Notes under the pieces: generated by a model
What the model saw: the letters and a program-made list of their open reading frames with translations, nothing else
Database searches by the model: none
What the model was told of the DNA's origin: nothing
Translations under genes and position numbers: made by a program
Source: Crocodylus rhombifer
Lineage: Eukaryota > Chordata > Crocodylia > Crocodylidae
Length of the DNA: 64,000 bases
Direction: 5' to 3'
Assembly (NCBI GenBank): GCA_038503035.1
Contig: JAVSML010024351.1
Coordinates: 109,082 to 173,081 of the forward strand
Shown: one piece after another, positions 32,526 through 43,064 of the stretch
Layout: every line of letters starts with the position of its first letter
Numbering within the stretch: position 1 is the first letter of the stretch

Positions 32526-33632
32526 ATCATAGCTCAGTTGTTAGTCTCTGTTGGCTCTCAGTGTGGCTGACCAGTTCTTTACTTTTACTTATTTAAGTGT
32601 AATAGGACCTCTTATTCTAGACTGAAGAAAACAAAGGTTCCTAGCGGCGGGTTCCTTCATCCATTTAAATACTCCCCAGAGTTTCACCAGCTGAGATCTA
32701 TTCACATAGGATATGGCACCTGCACTATCTGGGTCCTGCTGATTATCATCCTCTAAATAAAAGGGGTTAATTTAGAGAAGTCTGTTGAGAGTCAAATGAG
32801 AGCTCTGAGTTGCATACACACAAGGGAAAGGAACAACAGGAGGAGTTTCTCCTTTTTATTCTGCTATTGCTTCCCCTAATTTGGGAAAATTATTAAAAGT
32901 GACAAAGAAGAAAAGGGGAAAAAAATAAAAAGGAAAAAGTGGACCTCTCTCTCTTGAACTTATTGGCAATTTACACTATCACAGTAAGTGGCCAAAAAAT
33001 GGAAATAAAAGGGGGAAAATAATCTCATTTTTCTGCTTTTGAAATACAAAACAAAATGAATCAATTCAAAATGTTTATTTCAAATTGGTTCAATTTGGCT
33101 GAGTTTTAAAAAGTTTTAAAATTTCCTGCAAGGGGAAAAAAAATCCCTACAAAAAGTATTTGCTTATGGCGAAGGCCTATTTTCCTGCCTAATATACCCT
33201 AAAGTTTTAGCACTCATGACTTTGCCCTCAACACCTGCTGAAACAAAGGCATCTTTCTCTGAATGCTCCCTCCAAGCATTCCAATCTCTCACAAATCCTG
33301 AACCTTTTCCTTCAGTCCTGGGAGCACAGTCATCAGTTCTTGTCTAGTGCCATATTAAGCTTATTGTTCATTGGAAAGATCTCAGGGGAGGGATCACCTG
33401 AAAATCTTAATCAAAGCCCCAGCAGGCATTCTTGATCGCATGCCAGCTTCTTTACTGATGCAGTTTGTTCTCTGAGGTCATAGGGTTGTGAATAGTCCTG
33501 TAGCCTTCTCCAAAGTAGATCCTAGGAGGCGGAAGACATGTTGTCATCAGTCAAGATTATTTAGCTGTATTTTCTCCTGCTGCCTGTTTTCCACTGCTTG
33601 AATCAAGGCCGGGTCAGAAGTTTGATACTAAC
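32526..33632. other. Intergenic, no gene seen
   Basis: A-rich low-complexity stretches (32,880-33,130). No coding evidence. Confidence 0.5.
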
Positions 33633-33894
33633 TGGGCACGTCTACGTGAGACGCTGTCGCTGTAATGATGAGCTACTTAACTGTAGCTTGTTGCTGTGGC
33701 GACAATGTCAATGGGCATGAGCTGCGATGCCAATGCTACTGCACAGGAGTGTGGGGAAAACCCCCCCCTATGTGGTGTAGGAACTGCGCAGTAAAGCCAG
33801 TTACTGCACAGTCATTTAGTGGTACTTGCCTAAGCAAGTTCTAAATAATTGCACAGTAACAGTTGTGCAGTCCAGTGCATGTGTAGACATGCCC
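33633..33894. mobile_element. MITE with TGGGCACGTCTACGTG termini
   Basis: Left end TGGGCACGTCTACGTGAGA (33,633); the right end read on the reverse strand is GGGCATGTCTACACATGCA (to 33,894). Interior words TACTGCACAG, GATGAGCTAC and GGCATGAGCTGCGATGCCAA..GCTACTGCACAG (in part) match the MITE at 7,027-7,256 but in reverse order, so the two copies lie in opposite orientation. About 262 bp, no open frame. Confidence 0.65.
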
Positions 33895-34035
33895 TTTTAT
33901 GTTGAACCTGTGTCCTATTTAGAATGAAGGACTTGTAGCAGGTATCAAGGAGAAACAGATCTATACATGCTTGTTTCATGTACTGTATTTTGAGTAATAA
34001 CACGAAAAGGCTCCAAGCTTGAAAAACAGACATAC

Positions 34036-34164
34036 CTCTTTATTCAGAGCCCTGTTTAAGAGAATGTTAACAGTTTCTGCCAGCTTCCTAACCAGTGCGC
34101 CCAGGCTGACCTCCTGGTGCCTTCCAAAGGCCTTCACTATTGCTCTCTGTGCTTGTCTCTTCAA
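34036..34164 (-). CDS. Weak exon-like island
   Basis: A minus-strand segment of about 43 codons ending RALNKE is followed by a good donor, GTATGT. The peptide (AIVKAFGRHQEVSLGALVRK near its start) has a helical, protein-like composition and is not low complexity. No good acceptor is seen upstream: there is no pyrimidine tract before any AG in the right place. It is on the same strand and in the same phase (0 at its end) as the island at 10.9 kb, so both might belong to one long gene, but this is speculation. Confidence 0.18.
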
Positions 34165-35190
34165 ATTCCAGACAGGTTGTTATATGTGTTAAGGATAGTA
34201 TGACACATTTTTCTCTCTTCCATGTGGTCTGAAGCTCATCCTGAAAAGCCTCTCATCAAAACTGTACCTTATCTTGTTTGGATCTTTTATGGTCCTCAAT
34301 CATGTTGCTATCATGGTTTTTAAGCATAAGCAAAAACACTACCTGGTGTCTATTGGGCAGCCGTTGGGGCTGTCACAGTCATTTTTAACAGCAATTCTTA
34401 CTCTGCTATTGCTGATACCTGTTATCATCAAGGCTTCTGTTCTCATGGTTTGTTGCTTCTTTGTCAGTATTAGGCTAGCTCTAGGAATGCTGCACATCAG
34501 CTCCCAGCAACCTTTAACAAGCTGTGGGTAGGAACAACTCAGGTCCAGGTCTGATGTGGGTTGGGTGGCTTTGCAGCACATGAGTGATGGGAGGGGCTTT
34601 CCCTGAACCTGCTAGGGCCACACAGCTGGGAGATATGCCAGCACTGCCACTGCTTCTCCCTGCTTCCCACCTACCCCCTGCCAGGCCAGTGTAGCTTCCA
34701 GCTGGTGGGGAGCTGCACCAGGGGTTGGGCTGTTGCCCATTCTCCTTTTCCCTCACGCCCTTCTGCTTCCTGCCACTTTAGGAGGAACACAGGTAGCCCA
34801 AAGCCAAAATGATAAAACATTTATAGCTGAATTTCCTTTCTTTCTGCCTACCTATGGACTAGTGAGATGAGTTTTAATTCTGCGCTGCTTCCTTCCTGTA
34901 GAAATTTTCTATGGAAAAACACTGAGAATTTTCTAGCACTTTGCATTTTCAAATGATGAACAGCCCTTAGCACAGACATGATAACAGGTAGAAATTCTCT
35001 GCACTTCTGAAGTATAGCTATCATCATCTTCATCATGGATTTAATTATGACTAATTCTGTGGCTGAATAGTGATGTTTTCAGACAGTAGCATATTATGAT
35101 AGCAGAACTCAATTCTGGCCACGAAGGTAAATTGTTTTCCGTATACATGTTCTATATATTGGACAAAGACTCTTGTTTCTATTCTGTACA
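34165..35190. other. Intergenic, no gene seen
   Basis: No supported gene. Frames are short and overlap. Confidence 0.45.
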
Positions 35191-35240
35191 GAAATAATCA
35201 AGTCCCTTCCAACCCTAATCTTCTATTATTCTATTTAGTC
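35191..35240 (+). repeat. CR1 3' tail fragment
   Basis: ATCAAGTCCCTTCCAACCCT followed by AATCTTCTATTATTCTATTT is a CR1 3' terminus in plus orientation. Confidence 0.6.
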
Positions 35241-35804
35241 CAGCAACCCAGAGTTATAATTGAGTCTTGCCTTTCTGAAGTGCTCTGTCGCAGAGATTCT
35301 TGCTTCTCAGTTGCCGTAAACATTGCCTGTATGTTGTGCATACTCAGACACACACACTCAGTCACATAAGCATATATAAATCATTTTGTCATGCATTTCC
35401 AGTGGTAAAAAGACTCTCCTCCTCCAACACACATTATAAATATTAATCACATTTTGAGTACTCAGTTTTGTAACACTATTAATGATAACGTTCTTTTCAT
35501 TAGATAGAGGCTCTTTGTCCTGCTTCTTTCTAGAATAAAAAAAATGATGTAAATAATCTAAAAAAAAGAATTTGCAAAATACATTTCTGCAGCTTTGGCA
35601 CAAGAGTCAACTGTCCCATCATGCTGTCTACCTGATGCTCCATTAGAAATGAGCAGCGTTAGGTCCAAGGACTGGTCTCCTACATCGTTACTTAGCATTT
35701 GGAATGAAAACAGAATAGAAAATACAGGGTCAGTGAAAGAATCACATCCCACTTCCTTACCATTTATACTTGGAGGCACATAACACGCATCTTCACATGC
35801 ATCA

Positions 35805-36062
35805 TAAAATCATAGAATCATAGAAAATGTAGGGTTTGAAGTGACCTCAGGAAGTCATCTAGTCCAACCCCCTGTTCAAAGCAGGAGCATCCCCAACTAG
35901 ATCAATACAGACAGGGCTTTGTCAAGCCTTAAAAACCTCAAAGTAGGGAGGTTACCTCTCTAGGTAACCTGTTCCATTGCTTCACCAGCCTCCTAGTGAG
36001 AGAGTTTTTTCGTAATATCCAATCTAAAGCTTATATTCTAAGTACCAGATAAAGTGGCCCCT
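35805..36062 (-). mobile_element. CR1 3' end, minus strand
   Basis: AAAATCATAGAATCATAGAA (35,806) is the reversed CR1 octamer tail, followed by GTCATCTAGTCCAACCCCCT and sequence matching CR1 3' UTR/C-terminal coding (TAACCTGTTCCATTGCTTCA). It closely resembles avian/crocodilian CR1 subfamilies. Confidence 0.85.
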
Positions 36063-36119
36063 AGTTATATTGTTTCAAATATCACTTTTGAAGCAGCTCA
36101 GGGAAATTGCTGTTAAAAG

Positions 36120-37085
36120 GCAGGCAAGGTTCTTTGAGTAGATGTGATATATTTTATTAAACCAGTTGAGTAATTAGGAAAAAGTTCTTAGCAAGCCTTT
36201 GGGCACAATCACCCTTCTCCAGGCATAGGAAGTCTCTGCTGTTCTGAGACTCCAAGGAATGAGAAAAGCTAAAAGTGTGGCAGGATGTCTGTGAAAATGT
36301 AAATAGGTAGAAATTAGACAGCCAGAAGGTGAAGCAGAAAGGTAAAGTGGGGAGGGGAGGGTGAAGAAAGCAAGGGGGGAAAGGCTAAAGGGAGACATGA
36401 CAATGATAGAATACACAGTAGAAAAGAGACTGTCAGTGAAAAAGGAAATAATTGGAGATTGGGAAAACAGGACTGAGAGAAGCTCAAAATGTGAGAGGAT
36501 GTAGTGAAAATATACATAGGTAAAAAGGAAAAATAAAAGGTAAAGCAGGGGAGGGAGGAGGTAGAAAGCAGGGGGTAAAAAAAAGGCCAAAGGGAAATAC
36601 TACAGTGGTAATAATACAAGGTAAGAAAGAGACTCTCAGCGAAGAAGGAAATAGTAGGAAATCAGGGAGACAAAGGGCAGAAAAGTAGGGGAGGGGAGAA
36701 AAGGTGGGGAAAGAAGAAAATAAGAGGTTAGGTCTGGCAGGTACCTGGTGGATTAGATGTCAAGCAAGTAGTAGTGTGTCATAAAACCAATGTCTATATT
36801 GAGTCCATGATTTTTTGGATCCAGTAGATTTATGAAGTGAAGTTCACAGGCTCAACTACCAAAGGTGTTTTGTAAGTTCCCTTTGAGGATTAGAACTGAG
36901 AGACCAGAGAGGGAATGATTATCTTGTGAGAAGTGTGTCCTCATGGGTAACTGGGTGTTCTTGTCTTTGACAGATTTACGGTGTACATTTATTCTGGTGC
37001 ACAGTTGTTGGTTTGTTTCTCCTACTTATTTTTCATCAGGGCATTTGGTGCGCTAGATGAGATATATAATGTTTCTGGAGGTGCA
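36120..37085 (-). mobile_element. Penelope-like element remnant with GIY-YIG domain
   Basis: On the minus strand, 37,085 to about 36,780 encodes a decayed GIY-YIG endonuclease-like segment: NIIYLI, then KCPDEK, VGETNQQLCTRINVHRKSV, a THFSQDNHSLSGLSVLILKG block and LLDPKNHGLNIDIGFMTHY. VGET..L..R...HR is the second part of the GIY-YIG core as found at the C-terminus of Penelope-like reverse transcriptases, and the H-F...H and GLN.D.GF blocks are usual in vertebrate copies. Stop codons replace C and Y residues in two places. The 36,120-36,260 stretch (CTTTGGGCACAATCACCCTT) probably is the 3' end. Between them lies a purine-rich tandem repeat. The reverse transcriptase itself is absent. Confidence 0.6.
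36293..36720. repeat. Purine-rich tandem duplication, unit about 205 bp
   Basis: GAAAATGTAAATAGGTAGAA at 36,293 recurs as GAAAATATACATAGGTAAAA at 36,506, and GACTGTCAGTGAAAAAGGAAAT at 36,428 recurs as GACTCTCAGCGAAGAAGGAA at 36,630. The plus strand is almost all purine for some 400 bp. On the minus strand this gives long S/F/L-rich frames that are not genes. Confidence 0.75.
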
Positions 37086-37139
37086 GCTATACGTTCTACT
37101 CCCCCCCCACTATCTTCCCCCTCCCTCTCCTGCTTTACC

Positions 37140-37462
37140 TTTTGTTTGTATGTGTGTGTGTGCGTGTGTACACGTGTGTAAGCATGCATGTCCCAGATGC
37201 CTGGGGCAGGGGTGTGTGCGCGCACTTGTCCCAGATGTCTGGTGTGTGTGTCTGTGTGTGTGTCTGTCCCCCAGATTCCCCTCTGTGTATGTGTGTGATG
37301 CCTGGGGTGCGTATGCATGTATGTGTGCACATGTCCCAGATGCCTGGGATGTGTGTGTGTCTGCATGCATGTGTCAGATGCCTGGTGGAGGAGGTGTGTG
37401 TGCATGCTCACACATATCCCAGATGCCCGGTGTGTATGTGTGTGTGTGTGTTTATGTTCCTA
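37140..37462. repeat. TG-rich minisatellite with CCCAGATGCCTGG core
   Basis: Blocks of TGTGTGTG alternate with a core, GTCCCAGATGCCTGG, seen at about 37,189, 37,229, 37,333, 37,371 and 37,416, and in damaged form at 37,268 and 37,457. Spacing is 40-100 bp. Frames of over 130 codons on both strands are due to the repeat. Confidence 0.85.
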
Positions 37463-38407
37463 ATGCCTGTATTCCCCTGCCCACCATGGATGCCAGTGGC
37501 CCTAGCCCCACACAGTGGCAAGATGTCCAGTTCTGCGAAGCCTTGACCAGGTAGCTCCTCACCTATGTGGACCTGAAGCCCAGATGATTGGGGCCAGAGG
37601 GCTTCCAGAGCCCCTACCCTGGCACTGGATCATGTGTCTTCAGCCCTGGTTCCTTTGGCCCTGCATCCCAGGCAGTGCTGCTCCCAACCCAGGCTGTTGG
37701 GGCACTGTCCCCCTTTCCCTCTCCCTCCCCAGCCCTCCCAGGAGCACAAACTGGGGCATTCAAACAGTCTACTTATTAAACAAAAACTGGAACATTGTTC
37801 ATGCCAAAGCTTGGAACCTTTTTCTCAGTTAACACTGAGAGAGTGGGGAAAGACCCTGACTATACCAAGCAGCTATGACATTGAGAGGAACAAGGGAGTG
37901 GGCAGCCATGGGGGCTCAACTTAATACACATGAAAACTTGGGGCTGCAAGAGGGAAAACTGGATGAGAAACTGCCACCCCTAAGTTTAATTAAATGTTGC
38001 AGCTGCCAATTTTTGTGTGCACATAATAAAGAGTAACTGTGGACTATTGCTCATTCTGGAACTTGGACCTGAGCCCAGGGGGCTGCCTAGGCTCACAGAG
38101 GTGGTACTGTTCCCCCACACTGGGACCCAATGGGCTGTTCCCCACACCCTTTCTGAGTGCTCCTGCATCCTTCTAGAACTTCTTTGGGGCCCCGCACCTA
38201 TGCCCGTGACTGCCAGGAGCCAGGGTTAAGTTGGCTTTGGAAGGTGAGCAGAGTCAGTGATGGCCCTGGTAGTGGGTCTTGGGTGTCCTGGTCCTGCTTC
38301 TCACTCCCAGTGCTGCTTCTTGAAGCGGGCCCTGCTGGATGCCTTTCTGGCTCCTTGGACTACCACATGGTTCCCACGCTCCATATCTTGTCACACACAC
38401 ACTCCTT

Positions 38408-38640
38408 GAATGCTAGGGGCATTTATACACATATTTTTCTGTCCCATGACGCATCGGAGATCTGCTGCTTTGGGGCAGACTTGATTAATTGAGTCTTCTC
38501 TGCATGTGAGCTGAGATGAACTATGTTGTGCTGTGTGCAGTTGTATAGTGGTGAAATGTGTGTCACCGTGCAGAAAATGGCGGTGGGGCACTTTTGAACT
38601 AAAGCCCCTACTATATGTTTTAGTTCAAAAGCATGCCACT
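38408..38640. mobile_element. MITE-family copy, opposite orientation to 6.2 kb
   Basis: GGGGCAGACTTGATTAATTG and AGAAAATGGCGGTGGGGCAC with TTTTGAACTAAAGCC match the 6,168-6,470 family in part. Another inverted block, TTTTAGTTCAAAAGCATGCC, follows at 38,618. No open frame. Confidence 0.45.
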
Positions 38641-38777
38641 GCCATTTTCATGGTGAATGGGGCCTCTGCCAAGCCAAGTCATGGGACAATCCCCACAGTG
38701 CAGCAGGGAGTGGGCCAGGGTGAATGATTCACCCCTGCCCTCTTTCCTTCCTGCACTATGGGGGGCTTAATCCCCAG

Positions 38778-38842
38778 CCCCACTCCCTCCCTCACTGCTG
38801 GGAGGGCAGATCAAGGTCCCTGCAGTGAGGGAGGGAGTGGGG
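38778..38842. repeat. Perfect 21-bp inverted repeat
   Basis: CCCCACTCCCTCCCTCACTG(C) at 38,778-38,798 is exactly complementary to 38,822-38,842, with a 23-base loop. Close relatives of one arm occur at 39,147, 38,983 and 59,309-59,350, so this is part of a dispersed GC-rich repeat. Confidence 0.85.
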
Positions 38843-38859
38843 CAGGAGCAGAGGATGGG

Positions 38860-39280
38860 ATGAGTGGGGGCCCAGCCACGTCGGGTGGTAGGACAAGTGG
38901 AGGCCTGGGAGTGCCCCACCACCCAGTCTGGCCAGGGCTCCACTCACACCAGCCTTGCTCCTGCCTGTGCCCTATTCCCTCCCTCACCACAGGGGCCTCC
39001 ATCTCCACTCCCAGCTCCTTCCCCTCCCCCTCCCCCCGCCCCTTTCTCTGCAGACTTATCTGCTGGAGGGGAGGGGTGAACGCACGTGCACTCAGCCCCC
39101 CCCCCAATAATTTTTTATCCCTCTGCTTATGCAGCACCTGCCCCAGCCCCACTTCCTCCCTCACCATGGGAGCCTTGATCTGCATGCCCCCTCCTTAAAA
39201 ACAAAAATTATAAAGGGGTACATGAACTGAAACTTCAAGACCAAAGGGGTACACTTGTTAAAAAAGGTTGAAAACCCTAG
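38860..39280. mobile_element. hAT right end (…GGTTGAAAACCCTAG)
   Basis: The reverse strand from 39,280 reads CTAGGGTTTTCAACCTTTTT and then AACAAGTGTACCCCTTTGGT, the usual start of a Charlie-like hAT family in amniotes (CAGGGGTTCTCAACC...GTACCCCT). The left end was not located, so the start given is arbitrary. Two GTAC-containing AAAGGGGTACA words (39,213 and 39,243) are subterminal repeats. Confidence 0.5.
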
Positions 39281-40790
39281 GGAATCAGACCAAGTGACAT
39301 AGAAGAGAGCCCCAACTGCTCCCTTTCTGTCAGGTTTCTGGGTGCATGGAGAGTCCTGCAGGTGGGGTCTGTGGCCTGGGGTGTTGCACTAAATTTAGAT
39401 AAGGGGTGGTGCAAATGGAAATGAAATGGTCATTGAGAGGCATCTGGTATGAAATTTATTCCCACATCATTTTATACCAAACCAAAATGAGTTTCCTGTT
39501 GGGCATGGTCTTGACAGAGTTGCATGGGTCAAGCCGAACAGACTGAGATCTGGATGCAGATGCTTCAAGTAACATTGTGCAAGATGAACATCTTGGACAG
39601 CCCCCTGTATGAATGCATTATTCAGCAAACAGCACAGCTGTTTGAGAGCTGCAGTCATTACAAATGCCCAGATGGTGTAGATGGAATCTGCACACTAAGT
39701 GATAATACCAACCACGGGCTCATAGCTGGCTGAAGGGAAAAAAGGGGCGGCAGGGTTGGAAACAGGGGATTAGCTGTCCCTTACTAGTCAGAGCCCAGGC
39801 ATGGGGCCGGCGTGGTACTGAGGCAGACCAAATGAGCCCTGGCTGAGGCTCGAGTCCTGCCCTGGAACGAGGGGTGAGTAGGTGCTGAAAAGCACTGTGG
39901 TTGCTGGAGGAAAGCATCCTAATGTGAGTCATGATGGGATCTGGTACATATGTTCATTATGGTGTTCTAACCTACAGCTCTGAAGTCTGATACCACATCC
40001 ATCCCAGGTTATCTTAGAGTGGGGTCTGCCATCTTTATAGTACTTTATAGGCCTTGACTGTCTGTTTGGTTATGGCTGTAGAGCCCTTTCTGTGCACTTA
40101 TTGCACAGTAAGTATAACTTCTGTACCTGGCCCCAGAGTGCATGTTGTGGGCACAGGCAAGCCTAAACAGACCTGTTGAGAGGAAAATTGTTTCTAAAGG
40201 GATAGAAACTTGACTATGACATCAACTTTTGTCACATCATGCACAGAACAGTTACTCCTGATCTGAAGCTGCAATCATTGTGAGGCAGCACCACAGACAC
40301 AGAGGACTTCGCCTTTACTTCCTAAGAATCCTTTGAATCATCCAAATGCCCAGCTGATGTTTTTCCACTCCTATCCTCAATATGACAGTAATGTTTTGTA
40401 CTGGATTCTGTCACTGAGCTATTATTTCTGAACTGAGGTAACTGGCTAGCTAACCCACAGCCCTGCGAGTCAGCTGCTCTCTGACCTTTAGGAATAATGT
40501 ATTATACAGCAGCTCTTCTAATCAAGCAAGGATAAGCTTAGCTTGCAGTGTCATCATCATTTTTTCTACTTATCACTTTGCTTATTCATTTTGAGTGCAA
40601 CCAGGGTTTCCAACTGACAATAAGTGTACTTACATAAGTGTACTGACAATCCATAAATAATGGCTAAAAATCCATGCCTGTAAAAATTGAGACATCTGTA
40701 AAAAGACTAAATAACCAGGAGCTTAATTGAAATTCCTTCATCATGTGAAGAACTCAGCTTCCTCATACTTCCTCATTCTTCTTCCTGAAA
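39281..40790. other. Intergenic, no gene seen
   Basis: Short frames only, no repeats recognised. Confidence 0.5.
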
Positions 40791-41760
40791 CAAGGGTGGG
40801 TAAAATTCAAGCCACGGGCTGAATATGGCCCACAAAGGGATTCTATCCAGCTTACAGTAGTCTCTCAGCCTTGCCTGGCCCAGGTGTGGCAGGGTGGTGA
40901 TGGTGCAGCAGTGGCATGGCGGTCAGACTCAATTTACCAGCAGCTCCCAGGGAGGTAGCTTCTTTTGGCTGCCACTGCCTGTATCACTGCCATTACTGGA
41001 CCTGGCCCCATTGCCTAAGCACTCCCACCCATCCGCACTGCTCCACCACTGGGGTGCCAGAAGGAGCAGGCAGGAGGGAAAGTGGGGTCTCCATGGAGAC
41101 CAGCCAGGAACCCCCATTGGCAGGGCATGTTCAACTGGGCTTATGGGATGGGGCTACGGGTGCGTGAAGAATAGTGTCAGGGGGTAGAATGGCCAGGTAA
41201 GGGCCAAAGCTGAGGCTGGGATCATGGAGTAGTGACAGCATGAGGCCAGGGCCCAGGGCAGAGCAGTGATTCACTCCCAGCACATCCCTGCCCAGAGAAC
41301 TGGCACTAGTTACAGGCATGTGTAGGGAGCAAATCATAGCTTTGCCTCAGGCCAGTGGTGACCCTCTGACTGGCCATGATTACTTCTTAGCCGATGGGCA
41401 GGAAGGGCAGGTGGGAGTGCTGAAGTCCCTCTTGCAAGTGTCAGCCGATTGCTGCAGCTGCTCCCAGAAGCAGCCGCATCCACTCCCAGAAGTGGCTGCA
41501 GTGATCAGCTGCAGCAATTGGCTGTCACAGGCTTGGCTGCAGGGGCCCCCCCAGGCCACAAGATTGACCACGGGGGGACCCCCTCCACTTGGTGGGACTG
41601 GTCACAGGAGGGCATGTACCCCCGCGACTAAGGCAGTACCAGTCACCCATGCCTCAGGTCCTGGCGCTACATTGTCACTGCCCCACAATCTTGGCCCTGC
41701 TTACCTGTCCAGCACCCAGATGCCACTCCTTGCCTACCTGCAGTACTGCTGTATAGGGGT
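40791..41760. mobile_element. hAT left end with GC-rich interior
   Basis: CAAGGGTGGGTAAAATTCAA at 40,791, then GCCACGGGCTGAATATGGCC and GGGATTCTATCCAGC, match the left end at 317-380 (CTGGGGTAGGCAAACTATGG...). The following 900 bp are GC-rich without a gene. The right end is not recognised; the limit given is where GC content drops. Confidence 0.45.
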
Positions 41761-42369
41761 ATAAGAGTGCTGGACTATTACAGTGGATTTGGGAAATACT
41801 GGCTCAGGATGTAAAACTTACCAGTTCTACCTCCAATACAAGGCACACATAGTTTGTTTTTTTCCTCTCTCTTGTAGCTCAGGCAATATTCTGAGCATTA
41901 ATATGCTACTGCTAACTCTCACATATTTTTCCCAGAGCAGTGTGCATAAAGCTTATATTACAACTAGATAAAAGTTTTCAGAAGCACTTTGGTGACTTAA
42001 GACCAAAAGTCTCATTTTCAAAAGCATCTTAGGCATTTTTTGAAAATATTGTTTGTTATGTTTCTCTTTGCCATTTTTGCCTTGGTGTAGGGTTTGTTTG
42101 TTTTTAATGTAGCAGTAGAATCACTTGACACTTGTCCGCAGTACCAGCTTTCTCTAGCTTAAGATATTCCTAGGTTTTTTCACCATCGTAATATAACATG
42201 ACGAATGACATCACATGCCTTATTTAACATGTTTAAGGCTCATTATGGGTTAATATGCTATTACTAGTAAAAGACGCTAAGGGGCACCCTCATAACAATT
42301 TTACCCTCTTCACCTCCCGGTACTAAATTGCAGCTGGGGGCCATTTAGGAATGTATTTAGTGATTGGTG

Positions 42370-43060
42370 TGGTGTTTTTTGGGCTGGAATGGGTAGTTTC
42401 ATTTTTCTCCTCCAGGTTTCCAGTGCAGCCCTTAATTTACACACTGCAAGATATGTAGTAAGATATGTAGGCCCACTTGGTGATGCCTCTTTGGTCTAGG
42501 CATGGACAAATTGTGGGGTACTCTTCTTGGGAAGCACTCTCCCTGCACCTCCGGTGCTGTCTCCTGGTGCTCTTCCTGACAAATGTACATGATCTCCCTG
42601 TTTCCCCCTTCCATTACAGGAGTGACTCTCAGGGTTGACAGTAGAGCTGAGTCCCTAATGTGCACACCACAAGATATCCTTGTCCACTTGGTGAAGTGTC
42701 TTTGAACAAGGGCAGGGTGCTCTTTTTGGGAAGAACTCTCCCTCCACTGCTGGGGGTGGTGGGGGCCCTCCACCCCCTAATTCCAGCACCCAAAGGTTGA
42801 ACACTTTTTTGTATGCTTTAAAAAAAAAAAGCAACTTCAAGCATACTTCCAATTTTGCCTCAGACAGCATATTTTGTAAACCATGCAAGCAAAACTTATC
42901 TCTTCTTTTATCAGCCATTAGTCGCCACCCTACCCACACCCCACATGCCCCTTCCCATTACTGGTGTCACTCTTGTAGTTTTCAGTACAGCTCCCAATTC
43001 TAACACTGAAAAGAATTTTTTGCCTGCTGTGGGAGGCCTCTTTGGATACTTGCAGCTATT
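42370..43060 (+). repeat. Degenerate tandem repeats upstream of Tx1 LINE frame
   Basis: Three diverged units: CACTTGGTGATGCCTCTTTG (42,476) and CACTTGGTGAAGTGTCTTTG (42,687), with GGAGGCCTCTTTGGATACTT at 43,033. Each is preceded by a CCATTAC.GG.GT.ACTCT...CAGTA.AGCT block (42,612 and 42,955). Because the LINE open frame starts right after the last unit, these are probably the promoter-bearing 5' UTR repeats of the element. A long T/A tract lies at 42,819-42,830. Confidence 0.55.
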
Positions 43061-43064
43061 ACTC

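Noticed and set aside
34274..34531. 85-codon frame with hydrophobic stretch (possible membrane protein)
   Set aside because: Single isolated frame without splice sites or homologous motifs; hydrophobicity comes from T-rich DNA.
36174..36619. S/F/L-rich minus-strand frames as a membrane protein
   Set aside because: They translate a pyrimidine-rich tandem repeat; hydrophobic content is due to TTY and CTY codons only.
37140..37462. CRISPR-like array (repeated core with spacers)
   Set aside because: Core spacing is irregular, spacers are TG repeats and the DNA is clearly vertebrate.
37022..37554. Cysteine-rich frames around 37.1-37.5 kb
   Set aside because: They arise from TGTGTG/CACACA repeats with a recurring core.
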